Positions 37,913-46,701 of a stretch of 64,000 bases of DNA are shown here, in pieces. Position numbers and translations under genes: made by a program. This DNA is from a bacterium (lineage in GTDB: Bacteria > Eisenbacteria > RBG-16-71-46 > CAIMUX01): assembly GCA_030431975.1 (NCBI GenBank), contig JAUIHP010000009.1, forward strand, positions 62,001-126,000, in the 5' to 3' direction. The notes under the pieces were generated by a model. The model ran no database searches. It saw only the letters and a program-made list of their open reading frames with translations, and was not told where the DNA came from. Every line of letters begins with the position of its first letter. Within the stretch, counting starts at the first letter, position 1.

Positions 37913-38219
37913 TTGTGCTTCCTTTCCAACGTGGGATCCGTCACGCCGAGAGCCTCACGGCATCCTGAACGGTTCGTCTACTCGGGGCCGGGGCCGGGGC
38001 CGCTGCCGGTGCGCCATCATCTCCTGCGGCCAAGACCGAAGCGCAATCCTATCTTGGGACCGAGGCCGGAGTGTAACGGAACGAAGAGGAAACGTCAGGA
38101 TTTCGCCATATCGTGATATCATCTCCACTGCGCCAACCGGGGGTGGGGATACTCGGCGGGCAGGCGCGTCTCCGGTCGCAGACATCAAAGTCACTCACAG
38201 GACCCAGGGAGTCGCACAA
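37913..38219. other. Intergenic region between divergent M20 and candidate selenoprotein genes
   Basis: 307 nt without a credible gene. It holds three tandem GGGGCC units at 37984-38001 and a short dyad, ATATC-GT-GATAT, at 38108-38119, about 100 nt before the candidate selenoprotein start. The AT-rich dyad could be part of its promoter or operator; this is inference. Much of the rest is C/G-rich with no hairpin-plus-U-tract. Confidence 0.45.
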
Positions 38220-39125
38220 ATGGGGCTGTTCGAGACTCTTCAGTCTTGGTTCGGGAAGCCATCCCGGACCTCACGACGTCGCAAACGCAAATCAAATGAT
38301 CGCAGTGTGTACGACCCCGTGGCTCGCCGCTCTCCGCGGATGATGAACGCTGCGTCGGACTCGGCAACCGCGACGGCGTCGTCCAGGACTTCGACCGCCG
38401 CTCACGAACTGGACCGATCCACCGAGTCGGTCAGGGCTGAGGCCCAGGCTCGCGGCGCCTCGCCGATCGGCAGTTCGAGAGCCGGCCAGTCGAGGACCGG
38501 GGACACGACGAGCGGGCGACCAGGGAGCCAGAGTTCGAAGAACGGACGTGCGCAGAACAGAGACCTTCGAAGCGCCGCAACTCCGGACACAAACCCCGCC
38601 GCTTCCATGTCCACCTACTCCAACGGATTCGCATGGACCTCCGCAGAAGCGGCGGCAGCGCAGTCGACGAACGTCGACCGCCCCACGCCGGACGTCACGG
38701 CTGAGCCTGCGACCTCCAAGAGCGAAACGGTTCCAAGGAAGGACGAAACCGTGACGGAACAACCCGGGTCGGACGCCCCCCCGGTTCAGGTCCTTATGGA
38801 AGGCGGGCTCGCCGACCTCAAGAAGATCTCAAAGCACCTCTCGTCCGTCGGTGTGGAGTCACAGATCGTGATGCCCCCCGGCGGCTGCAACACCTGAGGC
38901 ACGAAACTCCAGCTCGCGGTCGCGAGCGTCGATGTTCAAAAGTCTCGGATGGCACTGCAGAGAAAATGGGAAGAGGAAGCGAGCGAAGAGCAGTTGCAGG
39001 CGGCGCAGCACGTCGTCAATTTGGATTCTGCAACTTTGACGTGTCCCGCGTGTCAGACGAGTTTCGACAATCCGGGACCCGGGGTTGCCTGTGAATGTCC
39101 GAACTGCGAGCTGAGGCTGGCGTAG
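38220..39125 (+). CDS. Candidate selenoprotein: DUF2007-like domain with C-x-x-U motif and zinc ribbon
   Basis: The frame opens at ATG 38220 (GGGAG 8 nt upstream) and meets TGA at 38895-38897 after 225 codons. The same frame runs on for 75 codons to TAG at 39123. Residues about 30-180 are a disordered Ser/Arg/Thr/Pro-rich linker. From about 192 (PVQVLMEGGLADLKKISKHL) there is a small alpha/beta fold like DUF2007 signal-transduction proteins. The TGA sits in P-P-G-G-C-N-T-(TGA)-G-T-K-L, a possible redox motif Cys-x-x-Sec. After it come the expected last strand (KLQLAVASVDV), a helix, and a zinc ribbon CPAC...CECPNC. A hairpin fitting the bacterial SECIS model follows the TGA. A plain stop, giving 225 residues, is the alternative. 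Sec machinery is not in this window. Confidence 0.7.
38912..38927 (+). promoter_or_regulatory. SECIS-like hairpin downstream of the in-frame TGA
   Basis: GCTCGC (38912-38917), loop GGTC (38918-38921), GCGAGC (38922-38927): a perfect 6-bp stem with a four-base loop. The loop begins 20 nt after the TGA, inside the 16-37 nt window of the bacterial SECIS model, and a G is in its first two positions as that model requires. The hairpin lies in coding sequence, as bacterial SECIS elements do. Confidence 0.65.
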
Positions 39126-39419
39126 AGAACCGCGTTCCCATCTTGGTGGCGACCGCCTAAGTCCCAGCCCATGGCCTAGGCAACGAGTTCGGTCTCTGAT
39201 CTCCGGACATCAGCCCGAATGACAGCCCGTTGTCTCCTGGCCCTCGGGTGCTAACCTGTCGTCAGAGACTAAGGGGTCTCCGTGAACCAAAAGAGCCCCG
39301 CCGAAGCGAGGCCCAAGAAATCAGGAATTGGCCATTTGAGACAGTTCTCGAACCTATCTAAACAGTCCGTGGAGCAGAGGCACAGCCGCAGCCTCTGAAG
39401 AAAAGGTTCAAAGGTTCTG
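39126..39419. other. Intergenic region after the candidate selenoprotein gene
   Basis: 294 nt, visibly more A/T-rich than the surroundings. No tRNA, repeat or terminator with a clear U-tract was found. A 38-codon GTG frame at 39282-39398 is the only candidate gene and is weak. The region separates a plus-strand gene from the tail of a minus-strand gene. Confidence 0.5.
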
Positions 39420-40880
39420 TCACCGTCCGAACGAGATTAGTCTCTGGGTGAGCACTCGACCGCTAGGCAGGCTCAATCTCAAAAGGAAACTCCCCGATAC
39501 CCCCAAGCCAACATCGACTTCTTCGTCGTTATTGCCCTCACTCACCATGAGAGGGAAAGACGCAACGACTCTTCCTCCTGGATCGATCAGCGCGGCAGTC
39601 GCTGGTCCTTGCTCAAGAGAAGCGAAGGACAGCTTCAATCGCCCCCCTTGGATTGGATTCTGGGCAAATGGAGGCGTGGCAGTCGGCTCAGGCTCGGAGA
39701 GACCCGCCGGGTCCAGATAGAGCAGATTCTGGTGAATCGTCACCGCCTTGTCGATCTCCCCGCCGACAACGTCCAGTCCCTCGTACCCATCGACGTCAAG
39801 CAGTGTGATCCCCGCTACACCAGCGTTCGAATAGCCAAGCACGTCGAATGACATCTCTCCTTGTCCCTGAGCAACGAAGAACCAGCCGGCATTGCCGCCG
39901 ACGAGATCCAGGATACTGTCGCCGTTCAGATCCAGAAACGCGAACTCCCGAGGGGAGATTCCAGGGTCGAACTCTGGCTCCTCAACCCATTCGGGCCCCA
40001 CGTACATGTGAAGTAGGGTCGAACCTATCGCCAGATCAACCACGGCATCATCGTTGAAATCGCCGGTGACCAATCGTGTGAATGGCGAGTCGTCGTACGT
40101 CTCGCGCACAACCCAATCAATGAGTCCAAAGTCCCCCGTCCCATCCCCGTAGAAGGCACCGACGCCGCGCCAGGATGGACTGCAGGCGGGGTCATCATTG
40201 AAGGCTGCGATCACTACATCGTCGTTGAGATCGCCGTTCAGATCCTCCAAGAGGACACTCGTGTTGATGTTGCTCTCGGGTATGCCGCACGCGGGGTGAA
40301 CTCGAACGGTGAATGTACCGCCGTACGACATCGTCGAGCTTCCACCGAGGAATAGGTCGACGAAAGACGTGGGGCCGGTCACCACAATGTCGTCGTAGGA
40401 GTCTCCGTTGGCATCCCCACTTCCCGACGTACTGATCGTAAACGGTGACAGCAATCCAGAAGCCCGGACGAACCCAGCACCATCATCTTTCCAGACGACG
40501 ACGCTGTCCTGTGCCTGAAAGCTGTTGAACGCAACGGCAATCTCGTTCTCCTCGCCTCCCAGGTAGTTCCCGACGGTGACTGAAGCAAACTCACCGATCA
40601 CTTGAAACTCCGAGTCGAGTCGCAGACCAGTTCCTACTCCCGTGTTCTCGAACACAAGGATCTGACCCTGCCGCGTGCCTACAACGACATCGAGTCGCTC
40701 GTCACCCACAAGCTGCCCGACATCCATCGTGTAAGGTTGGCTATCGACCGGAATCCAGGTTGCCTCCCCGAACCATCCTCCCTGCGCGGCAGCGTCCGGA
40801 GCACCCAACGTCCAAACTGTCGCCGAAGCCAGTAGCGACACAGCCGCTGAGACATTGACGCCCTTGACTCTGGCTGGCAT
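39420..40880 (-). CDS. Secreted FG-GAP/VCBS repeat protein with sorting tail
   Basis: 486 residues. Signal peptide 1-33. Beta-propeller repeats carry calcium-type loops such as DANGDSYDD, DLNGDLNDD and DFNDDAVVD. The tail begins near FAQNPIQGGRLKLSF and ends LISFGR, a divergent form of the FlgD-like sorting domain. Domain content is like the 551-residue FG-GAP protein at 11.2-12.9 kb, but the two are not close copies. Codon use is less GC-biased than in neighbours. Confidence 0.8.
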   Translation of the reverse strand: MPARVKGVNVSAAVSLLASATVWTLGAPDAAAQGGWFGEATWIPVDSQPYTMDVGQLVGDERLDVVVGTRQGQILVFENTGVGTGLRLDSEFQVIGEFASVTVGNYLGGEENEIAVAFNSFQAQDSVVVWKDDGAGFVRASGLLSPFTISTSGSGDANGDSYDDIVVTGPTSFVDLFLGGSSTMSYGGTFTVRVHPACGIPESNINTSVLLEDLNGDLNDDVVIAAFNDDPACSPSWRGVGAFYGDGTGDFGLIDWVVRETYDDSPFTRLVTGDFNDDAVVDLAIGSTLLHMYVGPEWVEEPEFDPGISPREFAFLDLNGDSILDLVGGNAGWFFVAQGQGEMSFDVLGYSNAGVAGITLLDVDGYEGLDVVGGEIDKAVTIHQNLLYLDPAGLSEPEPTATPPFAQNPIQGGRLKLSFASLEQGPATAALIDPGGRVVASFPLMVSEGNNDEEVDVGLGVSGSFLLRLSLPSGRVLTQRLISFGR

Positions 40881-41140
40881 GGCTTACCTCGCAACAATGA
40901 CATGTCGTTGGATATTGGAATCGCTGACCTCAGCCCTAGTAGTGAAGTATACACCGTTTGACACGCGCCGCCCGCCCGATGCCGTCCTACCCCAGCGCCG
41001 GCTGGCGCGGAATCGACTACTGGACATTGTCGTTTCTTCGTGCAGACAGTAGAGTGACCGAGAAGGGACTGCTCAAGGACCCTCTTCGATCCGCTAGCGA
41101 TCATCGCGGACCGCCATAAGGCATCTTCGACAGAAATTGG
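40881..41140. other. Intergenic region
   Basis: 260 nt between two minus-strand genes. It must hold the FG-GAP gene promoter. AT content is above the window average; I see no gene, tRNA, tandem repeat or terminator here. Confidence 0.4.
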
Positions 41141-42022
41141 TCACCGGGAATCCTGCCAGCGCCCGATCCGCTCGAGAATCTCGAACTCGCCCAGTTCCGC
41201 ACAGAAGCTTTCCAGTTCTTGGCGGACGGCTCCCTTCCACTCCAGGTCCGCAAGCGTTTCCTCGAGCGGAACGTCGAACCGCAGGGTCGCAAGTTTCTTG
41301 TAGAGCTCGGCCTCCGCACGGTGCGCGTTCAGACTCTCGGCCAAACCCTTCTTCGCACGCACATCCACATTCCAGACGACAGGATCGCGCGGGATGTCCT
41401 CGATCGTTCCGTAGGCGGCCAGTAGCGTGGAACTTGCCTTCGCTCCCCACTTGGGAATCCCCGGAATACCGTCGGCCGCATCTCCGACCAATGCGAGGTA
41501 ATCGGGAATCGACTCCGGTCCGACACCGAACTTCTCGCGCACTCCATCCTCGTTGAGGATTCTCTCGCGACGCCGGTCGAGACAGACGATCTCGTCACCG
41601 GTGACAACCTGCCCAAGGTCTTTGTCCGGGCTGCAGATGACGATCTGCTCGACTCGGGGGTCCGTCGTCCACTGCCGGGCGGCCGTGGCCAGCGCATCGT
41701 CGGCCTCGAACTCCATCATCGGCCAGGTCACGATGCCGAGCGCGCGCGTCGCCCGCTCCGCCAAAGGAAACTGCGCGTAGAGATCCGGCTCGATTCCTTC
41801 TCCGGTCTTGTATCCGTCGAAGAGACGGTTTCGGAAGGAGAGGATCTCCTGGTCGAAGGCGATGCCGACATGGGTGACGTCGGGCTGACGCAGCAGACTG
41901 AGCAACGTCCGCATGAGCCCGCGGGTTGCGCCCACTTCCTGCCCGGTCGCCGAGACAGAGGGCGGGGCTCCGAAGTAGTTGCGGAAGAGTTCGTACGTTC
42001 CGTCGACGAGATGGACTTTCAT
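41141..42022 (-). CDS. 5'-3' exonuclease / flap endonuclease (Pol I N-domain type)
   Basis: 293 residues. Metal-site acidic residues are in place: VHLVDGTYELFR (Asp near 7), GIAFDQEILSFRNRLFDGYK, and MEFEADDALATAARQW followed by CSPDKDLGQVV and LVGDAADGIPGIPKWGAK (helix-hairpin-helix). It matches the exonuclease domain of DNA polymerase I as a free-standing enzyme, like Xni. It should remove 5' flaps and RNA primers. ATG 42022 chosen over TTG 42025. Confidence 0.9.
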   Translation of the reverse strand: MKVHLVDGTYELFRNYFGAPPSVSATGQEVGATRGLMRTLLSLLRQPDVTHVGIAFDQEILSFRNRLFDGYKTGEGIEPDLYAQFPLAERATRALGIVTWPMMEFEADDALATAARQWTTDPRVEQIVICSPDKDLGQVVTGDEIVCLDRRRERILNEDGVREKFGVGPESIPDYLALVGDAADGIPGIPKWGAKASSTLLAAYGTIEDIPRDPVVWNVDVRAKKGLAESLNAHRAEAELYKKLATLRFDVPLEETLADLEWKGAVRQELESFCAELGEFEILERIGRWQDSR

Positions 42023-42113
42023 CAACTATCCATCCCCGAACCGACTTGCCTGCCCGTTTCATCCCGAGGAATCGGCATCTTGACCTCTCCGAGTTAGCTT
42101 CGTCGAATCGGGT

Positions 42114-42530
42114 CTAGAACTCCGTCTCGACACTTGCCGTGCAGTGAATGAGAGCCCGGTTCGCCGCCGTGTGCTTGAGCAACGTCATCTTGCCCCCGTC
42201 GACCTTCATCTTCCCGGTAAGAATGGCCGTCGCGGCCAAGGTCTTTCGCTCGAGGATGTCTTTCCACAGCGAGAAGGGCGCCCGAAGAACGAACCCGGCA
42301 TCGTCGTGATTGGCGGCATCAATGAAGTCCGCCCCCTGACACTGACCTTCTTTGAGACGGATGAGCAACTGGAGTGGCGTCTTCAGCTGATCGTCGGCCT
42401 CGAACGCGAAGAGCATGTTTCCGTTGAAGTCCGTGGCCCAGTTCTTCGCAGCATTCTTGTACTCCGAAGAACCGTTGATTTCGGCGACCAATGCATCCGC
42501 CCACTCATCCGTTCCGAACTTGACCGTCAC
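42114..42530 (-). CDS. SCP2 sterol-carrier domain protein
   Basis: 138 residues, almost all one SCP2 domain: FGTDEWADALVAEIN, WATDFNGNMLFAFEAD, then APFSLWKDILERKTLAATAILTGKMKVDGGKMTLLKH. SCP2 proteins hold lipid acyl chains or sterols in a hydrophobic tunnel. The GTG start is 10 nt after the flavoprotein stop, so both are likely on one transcript. Confidence 0.85.
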   Translation of the reverse strand: MTVKFGTDEWADALVAEINGSSEYKNAAKNWATDFNGNMLFAFEADDQLKTPLQLLIRLKEGQCQGADFIDAANHDDAGFVLRAPFSLWKDILERKTLAATAILTGKMKVDGGKMTLLKHTAANRALIHCTASVETEF

Positions 42531-42540
42531 CTGAGCCCCC

Positions 42541-43962
42541 CTAGCTGTTCGCGCCGGCCGGCTCGGTTTTCAGAGCATCGCCGTACTTGATGAAACCCGG
42601 ATTGAGCAGACACTCCGGATCGTACTTCTTCTTCGCTGCGACCAACTCGGGCCAACGGTCTCCGAAGTGCATCCGCCACTCTTCCTCGGTGAAGTTGATA
42701 TAGCCGGAAAGGTACCTCTTCCCGCCCATGGCCTGACCGAGGAGGCTTCCATTGTCGAGGATGGGACGAACCTGGTCCCAGTAGCGCTGCGGAACAGCCG
42801 GCAGAATCCCAAAGCCGATCAGGTTGTCGCCCTCGGGTCGCATGAAGAACTTGGAGTCGGACACGGTACCCTTGGCCGGCCAAAGAAGGATGTGACCGCC
42901 GATGAGGAGTCCGGGCGGCAGATCGGGAAGGATCTGATTGATGTAGTCGGCCGCCGTATCCCACGGCATGACCAACTCCATCCACGGGTGCATGTAGTCC
43001 CAGGTACCCGCTTTCTTCCAGAGTTCAAAGACGGGAACCATGCGCTCGTGGAAGTCGATCGTCGGCAGGTCATCGGTGTAGAGATAGTCGTAGAAGTCGA
43101 GTCCTTCCAACATCTCTTTGTCGTTCGGTTCTTCCCCCGGATCGAACTCGACCGTCGGGTGGAAGGGATAGAACCACTTCGCGAAGACCCGCCGTTCACC
43201 GTTGATCGGTTTGATCCCCTGAGGACATGGCGACGCCCAGCTTTCCAGGTAGTCCCACTTGCCGTCGTCCATCATCTTCTCGGAGTCGGTCATGAACTTG
43301 CCGATGTCGTCGTAGAGCAGGTAGTAATTCCGGCACATCTTCTTGTTCTTGCGCAGGATCATGTTCGCTTTGCATAGGATGGCGCTCTGGCCGAGCCCGG
43401 CCACGACCGACCAGAAGAGCTCCGGATTCTCATCGCGGCTGCAGTGGACGATGTCCCCGTTTCCGGTGACCACTTCCATGTCGTGGACGTTGTCGCCCTG
43501 CGACCCGTACTTGAAGGACGCGACGCCGATGCCGGCCATCGAAACCGTTCCTCCGATGGTCACGCCCAGGTTGTTCGTGAGAACACGCGGTGACAGATCC
43601 CAGCGTTTCAGGTGCTGAACGAGATCTCTCCAAACGACGCCGCCCTGAACTTCGACCAGGTTCTCGCCGTGATCGACCTCATAGATCCTGTCCATCGACT
43701 TCATGTCGAGGAGGATGCCGTCCTTGCTGATCCCGAGTTCACTTTGGCTGTGGGCGCTTCCCCGCGTGGAAACGAAAAGACCGTGCTCTTTCGCGAAGCG
43801 CACGGTCTCGGCCACGTCCTGGGTCGTCAGAGGTTTGACGACGAATCGCGGCTTCCAATAGTGAATCCGGCCATAGTTCGTCAGGTGCTCTTCGCCGAAT
43901 TGATCGCGGGTGAAAACCACGCCGTCGATCCGCTCTTGAAGGGGTGAGAAAAGGCGATCCAT
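42541..43962 (-). CDS. FAD-linked oxidoreductase, cytokinin-dehydrogenase-like
   Basis: 473 residues. The FAD_binding_4 (VAO-type) domain includes VKPLTTQDVAETVRFAKEHG and TRGSAH71SQ, where His71 aligns with the covalently flavinylated His of cytokinin dehydrogenase. The second FAD block, LGVTIGGTVSMAGIG, leads to the N-V-x-x-M-E-V-V-T-G strand and GLGQSAIL. The C-terminal domain ends NPGFIKYGDA. No N-terminal signal is seen. The true substrate is unknown; pairing with SCP2 and ETF-QO hints at a lipid. ATG 43962 with GGAGA upstream. Confidence 0.85.
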   Translation of the reverse strand: MDRLFSPLQERIDGVVFTRDQFGEEHLTNYGRIHYWKPRFVVKPLTTQDVAETVRFAKEHGLFVSTRGSAHSQSELGISKDGILLDMKSMDRIYEVDHGENLVEVQGGVVWRDLVQHLKRWDLSPRVLTNNLGVTIGGTVSMAGIGVASFKYGSQGDNVHDMEVVTGNGDIVHCSRDENPELFWSVVAGLGQSAILCKANMILRKNKKMCRNYYLLYDDIGKFMTDSEKMMDDGKWDYLESWASPCPQGIKPINGERRVFAKWFYPFHPTVEFDPGEEPNDKEMLEGLDFYDYLYTDDLPTIDFHERMVPVFELWKKAGTWDYMHPWMELVMPWDTAADYINQILPDLPPGLLIGGHILLWPAKGTVSDSKFFMRPEGDNLIGFGILPAVPQRYWDQVRPILDNGSLLGQAMGGKRYLSGYINFTEEEWRMHFGDRWPELVAAKKKYDPECLLNPGFIKYGDALKTEPAGANS

Positions 43963-44105
43963 GTAGTCTCCGTGAAAAGCGGATGGAGTGACATTCCGGG
44001 TCCGTGCCCGGAAGCGACACATCTTCGTTCGGTGGGGACGGGCGAACAGATGCCTCAGGGTCCCGGTCCCACAGCCTACCACGTTCGGACCCCTTCGCGT
44101 GGCCC

Positions 44106-44170
44106 GCCGCAAATCGCCGCAGTTCCGCCGCAGTTCCGCCGTAGCTCCCCCGCAGCTCCCTGCAGTTGCC
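44106..44170. repeat. Five to six degenerate 11-bp units
   Basis: Copies of CCGCCGCAGTT and near variants fill the intergenic region between the ETF-QO gene end and the flavoprotein gene start. Confidence 0.75.
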
Positions 44171-44220
44171 CCGCGTGACCTTGGAGGCCGAGGCCCGAGC
44201 CCGACTTCTGATCGAGGGCG

Positions 44221-45876
44221 CTACATCTTCTTGTAACTGGGGCCGCTGCCGCCTTCCCTGGGCTGCCAGCGCGGGCCGACGATGTCCGTGGCCTTGCAAT
44301 CGACGCAGTTCGGCGCGTTGATGACCAGCTCCGTCCCGTTCCACTCGTAGACACCTGCCGGGCAGAGCGACTCATAGAACTTGGCCACGGCTTCCGGCAC
44401 CCCCGACTTTGCAGTGAGGTGACTCGGGATGTCATCTCGGGTGGAGTTGCCCGACCGGTAGACGGCGTCGACCTTCGAAACGACATGTGGTCCGCTCGAC
44501 TTGGGATAGTCGTTGGAGACACGGCGCTCCGCGGCGGCGTCCTCTTCCATCTCGATGGTGCCGCCGGGAAAGGCTCCCTTCGTCACCGTCATGAGTCCCG
44601 ACTTGACGAAGCCCGGCCAGAAGCCGTCCTTGAACGCGGGACGCATGTTTCGAGTCTCTTTGAGATCCGAAGCGATGTAGCTGCTGTGCAGAGTCTTGTC
44701 GTACGACGAGAGCGTCGCCTGAGTGACATCGTCCTTCTTCAACGCCTCGAAGATCGTACGCGCGGCGTAGACCCCCGATTGCATCGCATAGTGGATGCCC
44801 TTGAGCGTCGGAACATTGACCAAACCCGCGGCATCCCCGACGACGATGAGTCCGTCTCCGCTGAAACGAGAGGGAAACGCGTTGTAGCCGCCTTCCGGAA
44901 TCGTCTTAGCGCCCCACTCTTCGATCTCTCCGCCTTCCAGGACGGGAGCAAAGAGAGGATGCTCCTTCAGTTGCTGAAGCAACTGATGGACATCCAGACG
45001 GTGATCCGCATAGTCCAAGCCGACGACGAGACCGAACGACACGAGGTCATCGGCCATCGGATACATCCAGCTTCCGCCAAACGCATCGCCGGGCAGCGGC
45101 CAGGCCATCGTGTGAATGACATCCTTCGGAGCCTTCTTGACGCGCCAGAGTTCCTTCACCCCGAGTGCGTAGATCGGCGCGGACTTCCGAGTGATGTTCT
45201 GCCACTGCTGGTAGGCCTGAGTCAGCGTTCCACGTGTGCCTTCGGAAAGAACCGTAACGCGAGCCGAAATGTCCCCGGCCGGTTCGGCGCCCGGTCCCGG
45301 CGTTCCATCGCGCTTGAGTCCCGCCGGAGTCGTACGGACCCCCAGCACCTGGTTGCCTTCGACGAGCAGACCGTCGGCGGGGAAGCCGGTGAAGACGTTG
45401 ACGCCCATCCCCTCGGCCTTCTCTCCCAACCAGCGCACGATCTCGGAGATCGAAGCCACGTAGTTGCCGTGGTTCTTCATCGTCGGCGGAGTCGGAAGCT
45501 TGAACTTGCCGGTCGGCGTCAGGTAGTAGACCGCCTCGTCGCGAACTTCCGTTCGAAGGGGAAGATCCGAAATGGGAAGGTCCGGAAACAGCTCCTTGAA
45601 GACCCGGGGGTTGACGACCGCTCCGGAGAGATTGTGCTCCCCAAGATTGGCCGCCTTGTCGAGGACCCCAATCTCGAGGTCTCCGAGGCTTCCCCCTTCT
45701 TCCTTGTCTTTCGCCAGCAGCCGCGCCAACTCGATGGCGCCGCAAAGCCCGGCCGGACCCGCGCCGACGAAGAGGATGTCCATCGGGACGGCCTCTTCAC
45801 TCGGCTGCTCATGGATGATGAGCTGATCCATGGGAAGCGGCGGTTGATGATCGAGGGGACGAAACTTCTGGGTCAT
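44221..45876 (-). CDS. Electron-transfer-flavoprotein:quinone oxidoreductase, variant 4Fe-4S site
   Basis: 551 residues. N-terminal FAD motif ILFVGAGPAGLCGAIELA near residue 35; the quinone-binding, membrane-touching region (GFPADGLL, FPSRFSGDGLIVVGDAAGLVN) is conserved. The C-terminal cluster domain has Cys505 (LCPAGVYEW), Cys524 and Cys527 (NCVDCKATDI), but the fourth ligand position is Thr530; the family reads N-C-x-x-C-K-x-C-D-I. The enzyme passes electrons from ETF (acyl-CoA or amino acid oxidation) to quinone at the inner membrane. ETF alpha/beta genes are not in the window. ATG with GGAGG upstream. Confidence 0.9.
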   Translation of the reverse strand: MTQKFRPLDHQPPLPMDQLIIHEQPSEEAVPMDILFVGAGPAGLCGAIELARLLAKDKEEGGSLGDLEIGVLDKAANLGEHNLSGAVVNPRVFKELFPDLPISDLPLRTEVRDEAVYYLTPTGKFKLPTPPTMKNHGNYVASISEIVRWLGEKAEGMGVNVFTGFPADGLLVEGNQVLGVRTTPAGLKRDGTPGPGAEPAGDISARVTVLSEGTRGTLTQAYQQWQNITRKSAPIYALGVKELWRVKKAPKDVIHTMAWPLPGDAFGGSWMYPMADDLVSFGLVVGLDYADHRLDVHQLLQQLKEHPLFAPVLEGGEIEEWGAKTIPEGGYNAFPSRFSGDGLIVVGDAAGLVNVPTLKGIHYAMQSGVYAARTIFEALKKDDVTQATLSSYDKTLHSSYIASDLKETRNMRPAFKDGFWPGFVKSGLMTVTKGAFPGGTIEMEEDAAAERRVSNDYPKSSGPHVVSKVDAVYRSGNSTRDDIPSHLTAKSGVPEAVAKFYESLCPAGVYEWNGTELVINAPNCVDCKATDIVGPRWQPREGGSGPSYKKM

Positions 45877-45900
45877 GTTTTCCTCCGCGCGCCGCGTGTC

Positions 45901-46701
45901 TTATCCGACGATGGACGTGGACTTGATGTAGTCGAGCTTGGGGAAGTCCTTGTTCAGGTACTCGTTCCCCTGCCGCATGATCAGTCCCTGACTCGGTCCC
46001 GAACCACGAGGCGCTCCCTCACCGTAGTCGCTGTAGAGGCCGTCCACGACCTCCATCCCTTCGACAACCTCACCGAACGGCGAGAAGCCCTGCGGGTCCA
46101 GGCCACCACTGTTGTCACCGTAGTTGATGAAGAACTGCGTCGTCCGGGTATTGGGACCGGCCATGGCGTAGCTCACGAAACCGCGCGTATTGCTCTTGCG
46201 AACCGGATCATCCGGGAAACGGGCCGCCGTCCAGACCGAGCTGACCTTCGGGTCTCCGTGGATACCGACCTGAGCCATGAAGCCGTCGAGAACGCGGAAG
46301 AAACGGCAGTCGTCGTAGTAACCGTGCTTGACCAGGTTGTAGAAACGGTCCGCGCCACGCGGCGACCAGTCCCGGTGGACCTCGATGACGAAGTCTCCCT
46401 TCGTCGTCTCGAACTTTGCCTTGAAGGTGTCGGGCGCCTTTTCGTTGAGGGCCCGCCAGTTCAGGAGCGGGCTGTCACCCATGACATCCTGCTTGGCCTC
46501 TTCGATGGCGTTCGTCGTTTCATTCACCCGGTCGGCCGCCTGGTCGGCAACCTGCTGGGTCTTGTTTACGGCGTCCTTGGCCGCATCCGCGGCGGAGTCG
46601 GCCGCATCCTGGGCGGAATCCCCGCCTCCGGAACAGCCCGCGGCGGTGGCCATGGCAATAGCGACGGTCAGAACCGCCAGTCGCTTGAATGTCGATTTCA
46701 T
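45901..46701 (-). CDS. Periplasmic cyclophilin-type peptidyl-prolyl isomerase lipoprotein
   Basis: 266 residues. Lipobox T-A-A-G-C23, then a coiled, Ala-rich stalk (residues 28-75, DSAADAAKDAV, NETTNAIEEAK). The cyclophilin domain has FETTKGDFVIEVHRDWSP, FYNLVKHGYYDDCRFFRV (active-site FFR), GFVSYAMAG and TTQFFINYGDN. It should speed prolyl isomerisation of envelope proteins. ATG with AAGGAGG upstream. Downstream of the octahaem cytochrome pair on the same strand. Confidence 0.9.
   Translation of the reverse strand: MKSTFKRLAVLTVAIAMATAAGCSGGGDSAQDAADSAADAAKDAVNKTQQVADQAADRVNETTNAIEEAKQDVMGDSPLLNWRALNEKAPDTFKAKFETTKGDFVIEVHRDWSPRGADRFYNLVKHGYYDDCRFFRVLDGFMAQVGIHGDPKVSSVWTAARFPDDPVRKSNTRGFVSYAMAGPNTRTTQFFINYGDNSGGLDPQGFSPFGEVVEGMEVVDGLYSDYGEGAPRGSGPSQGLIMRQGNEYLNKDFPKLDYIKSTSIVG

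Noticed and set aside
38949-39125. Separate 58-residue zinc-ribbon gene starting at ATG 38949
   Set aside because: No ribosome binding site, and the stretch between the TGA and this ATG reads as the missing strand of the upstream domain; read-through explains more. Kept as the main alternative.
39282-39398. 38-codon GTG frame with AAGGGG just upstream
   Set aside because: Short, basic and without recognisable features; the surrounding spacer is A/T-richer but not clearly coding. Too weak to list as a gene.
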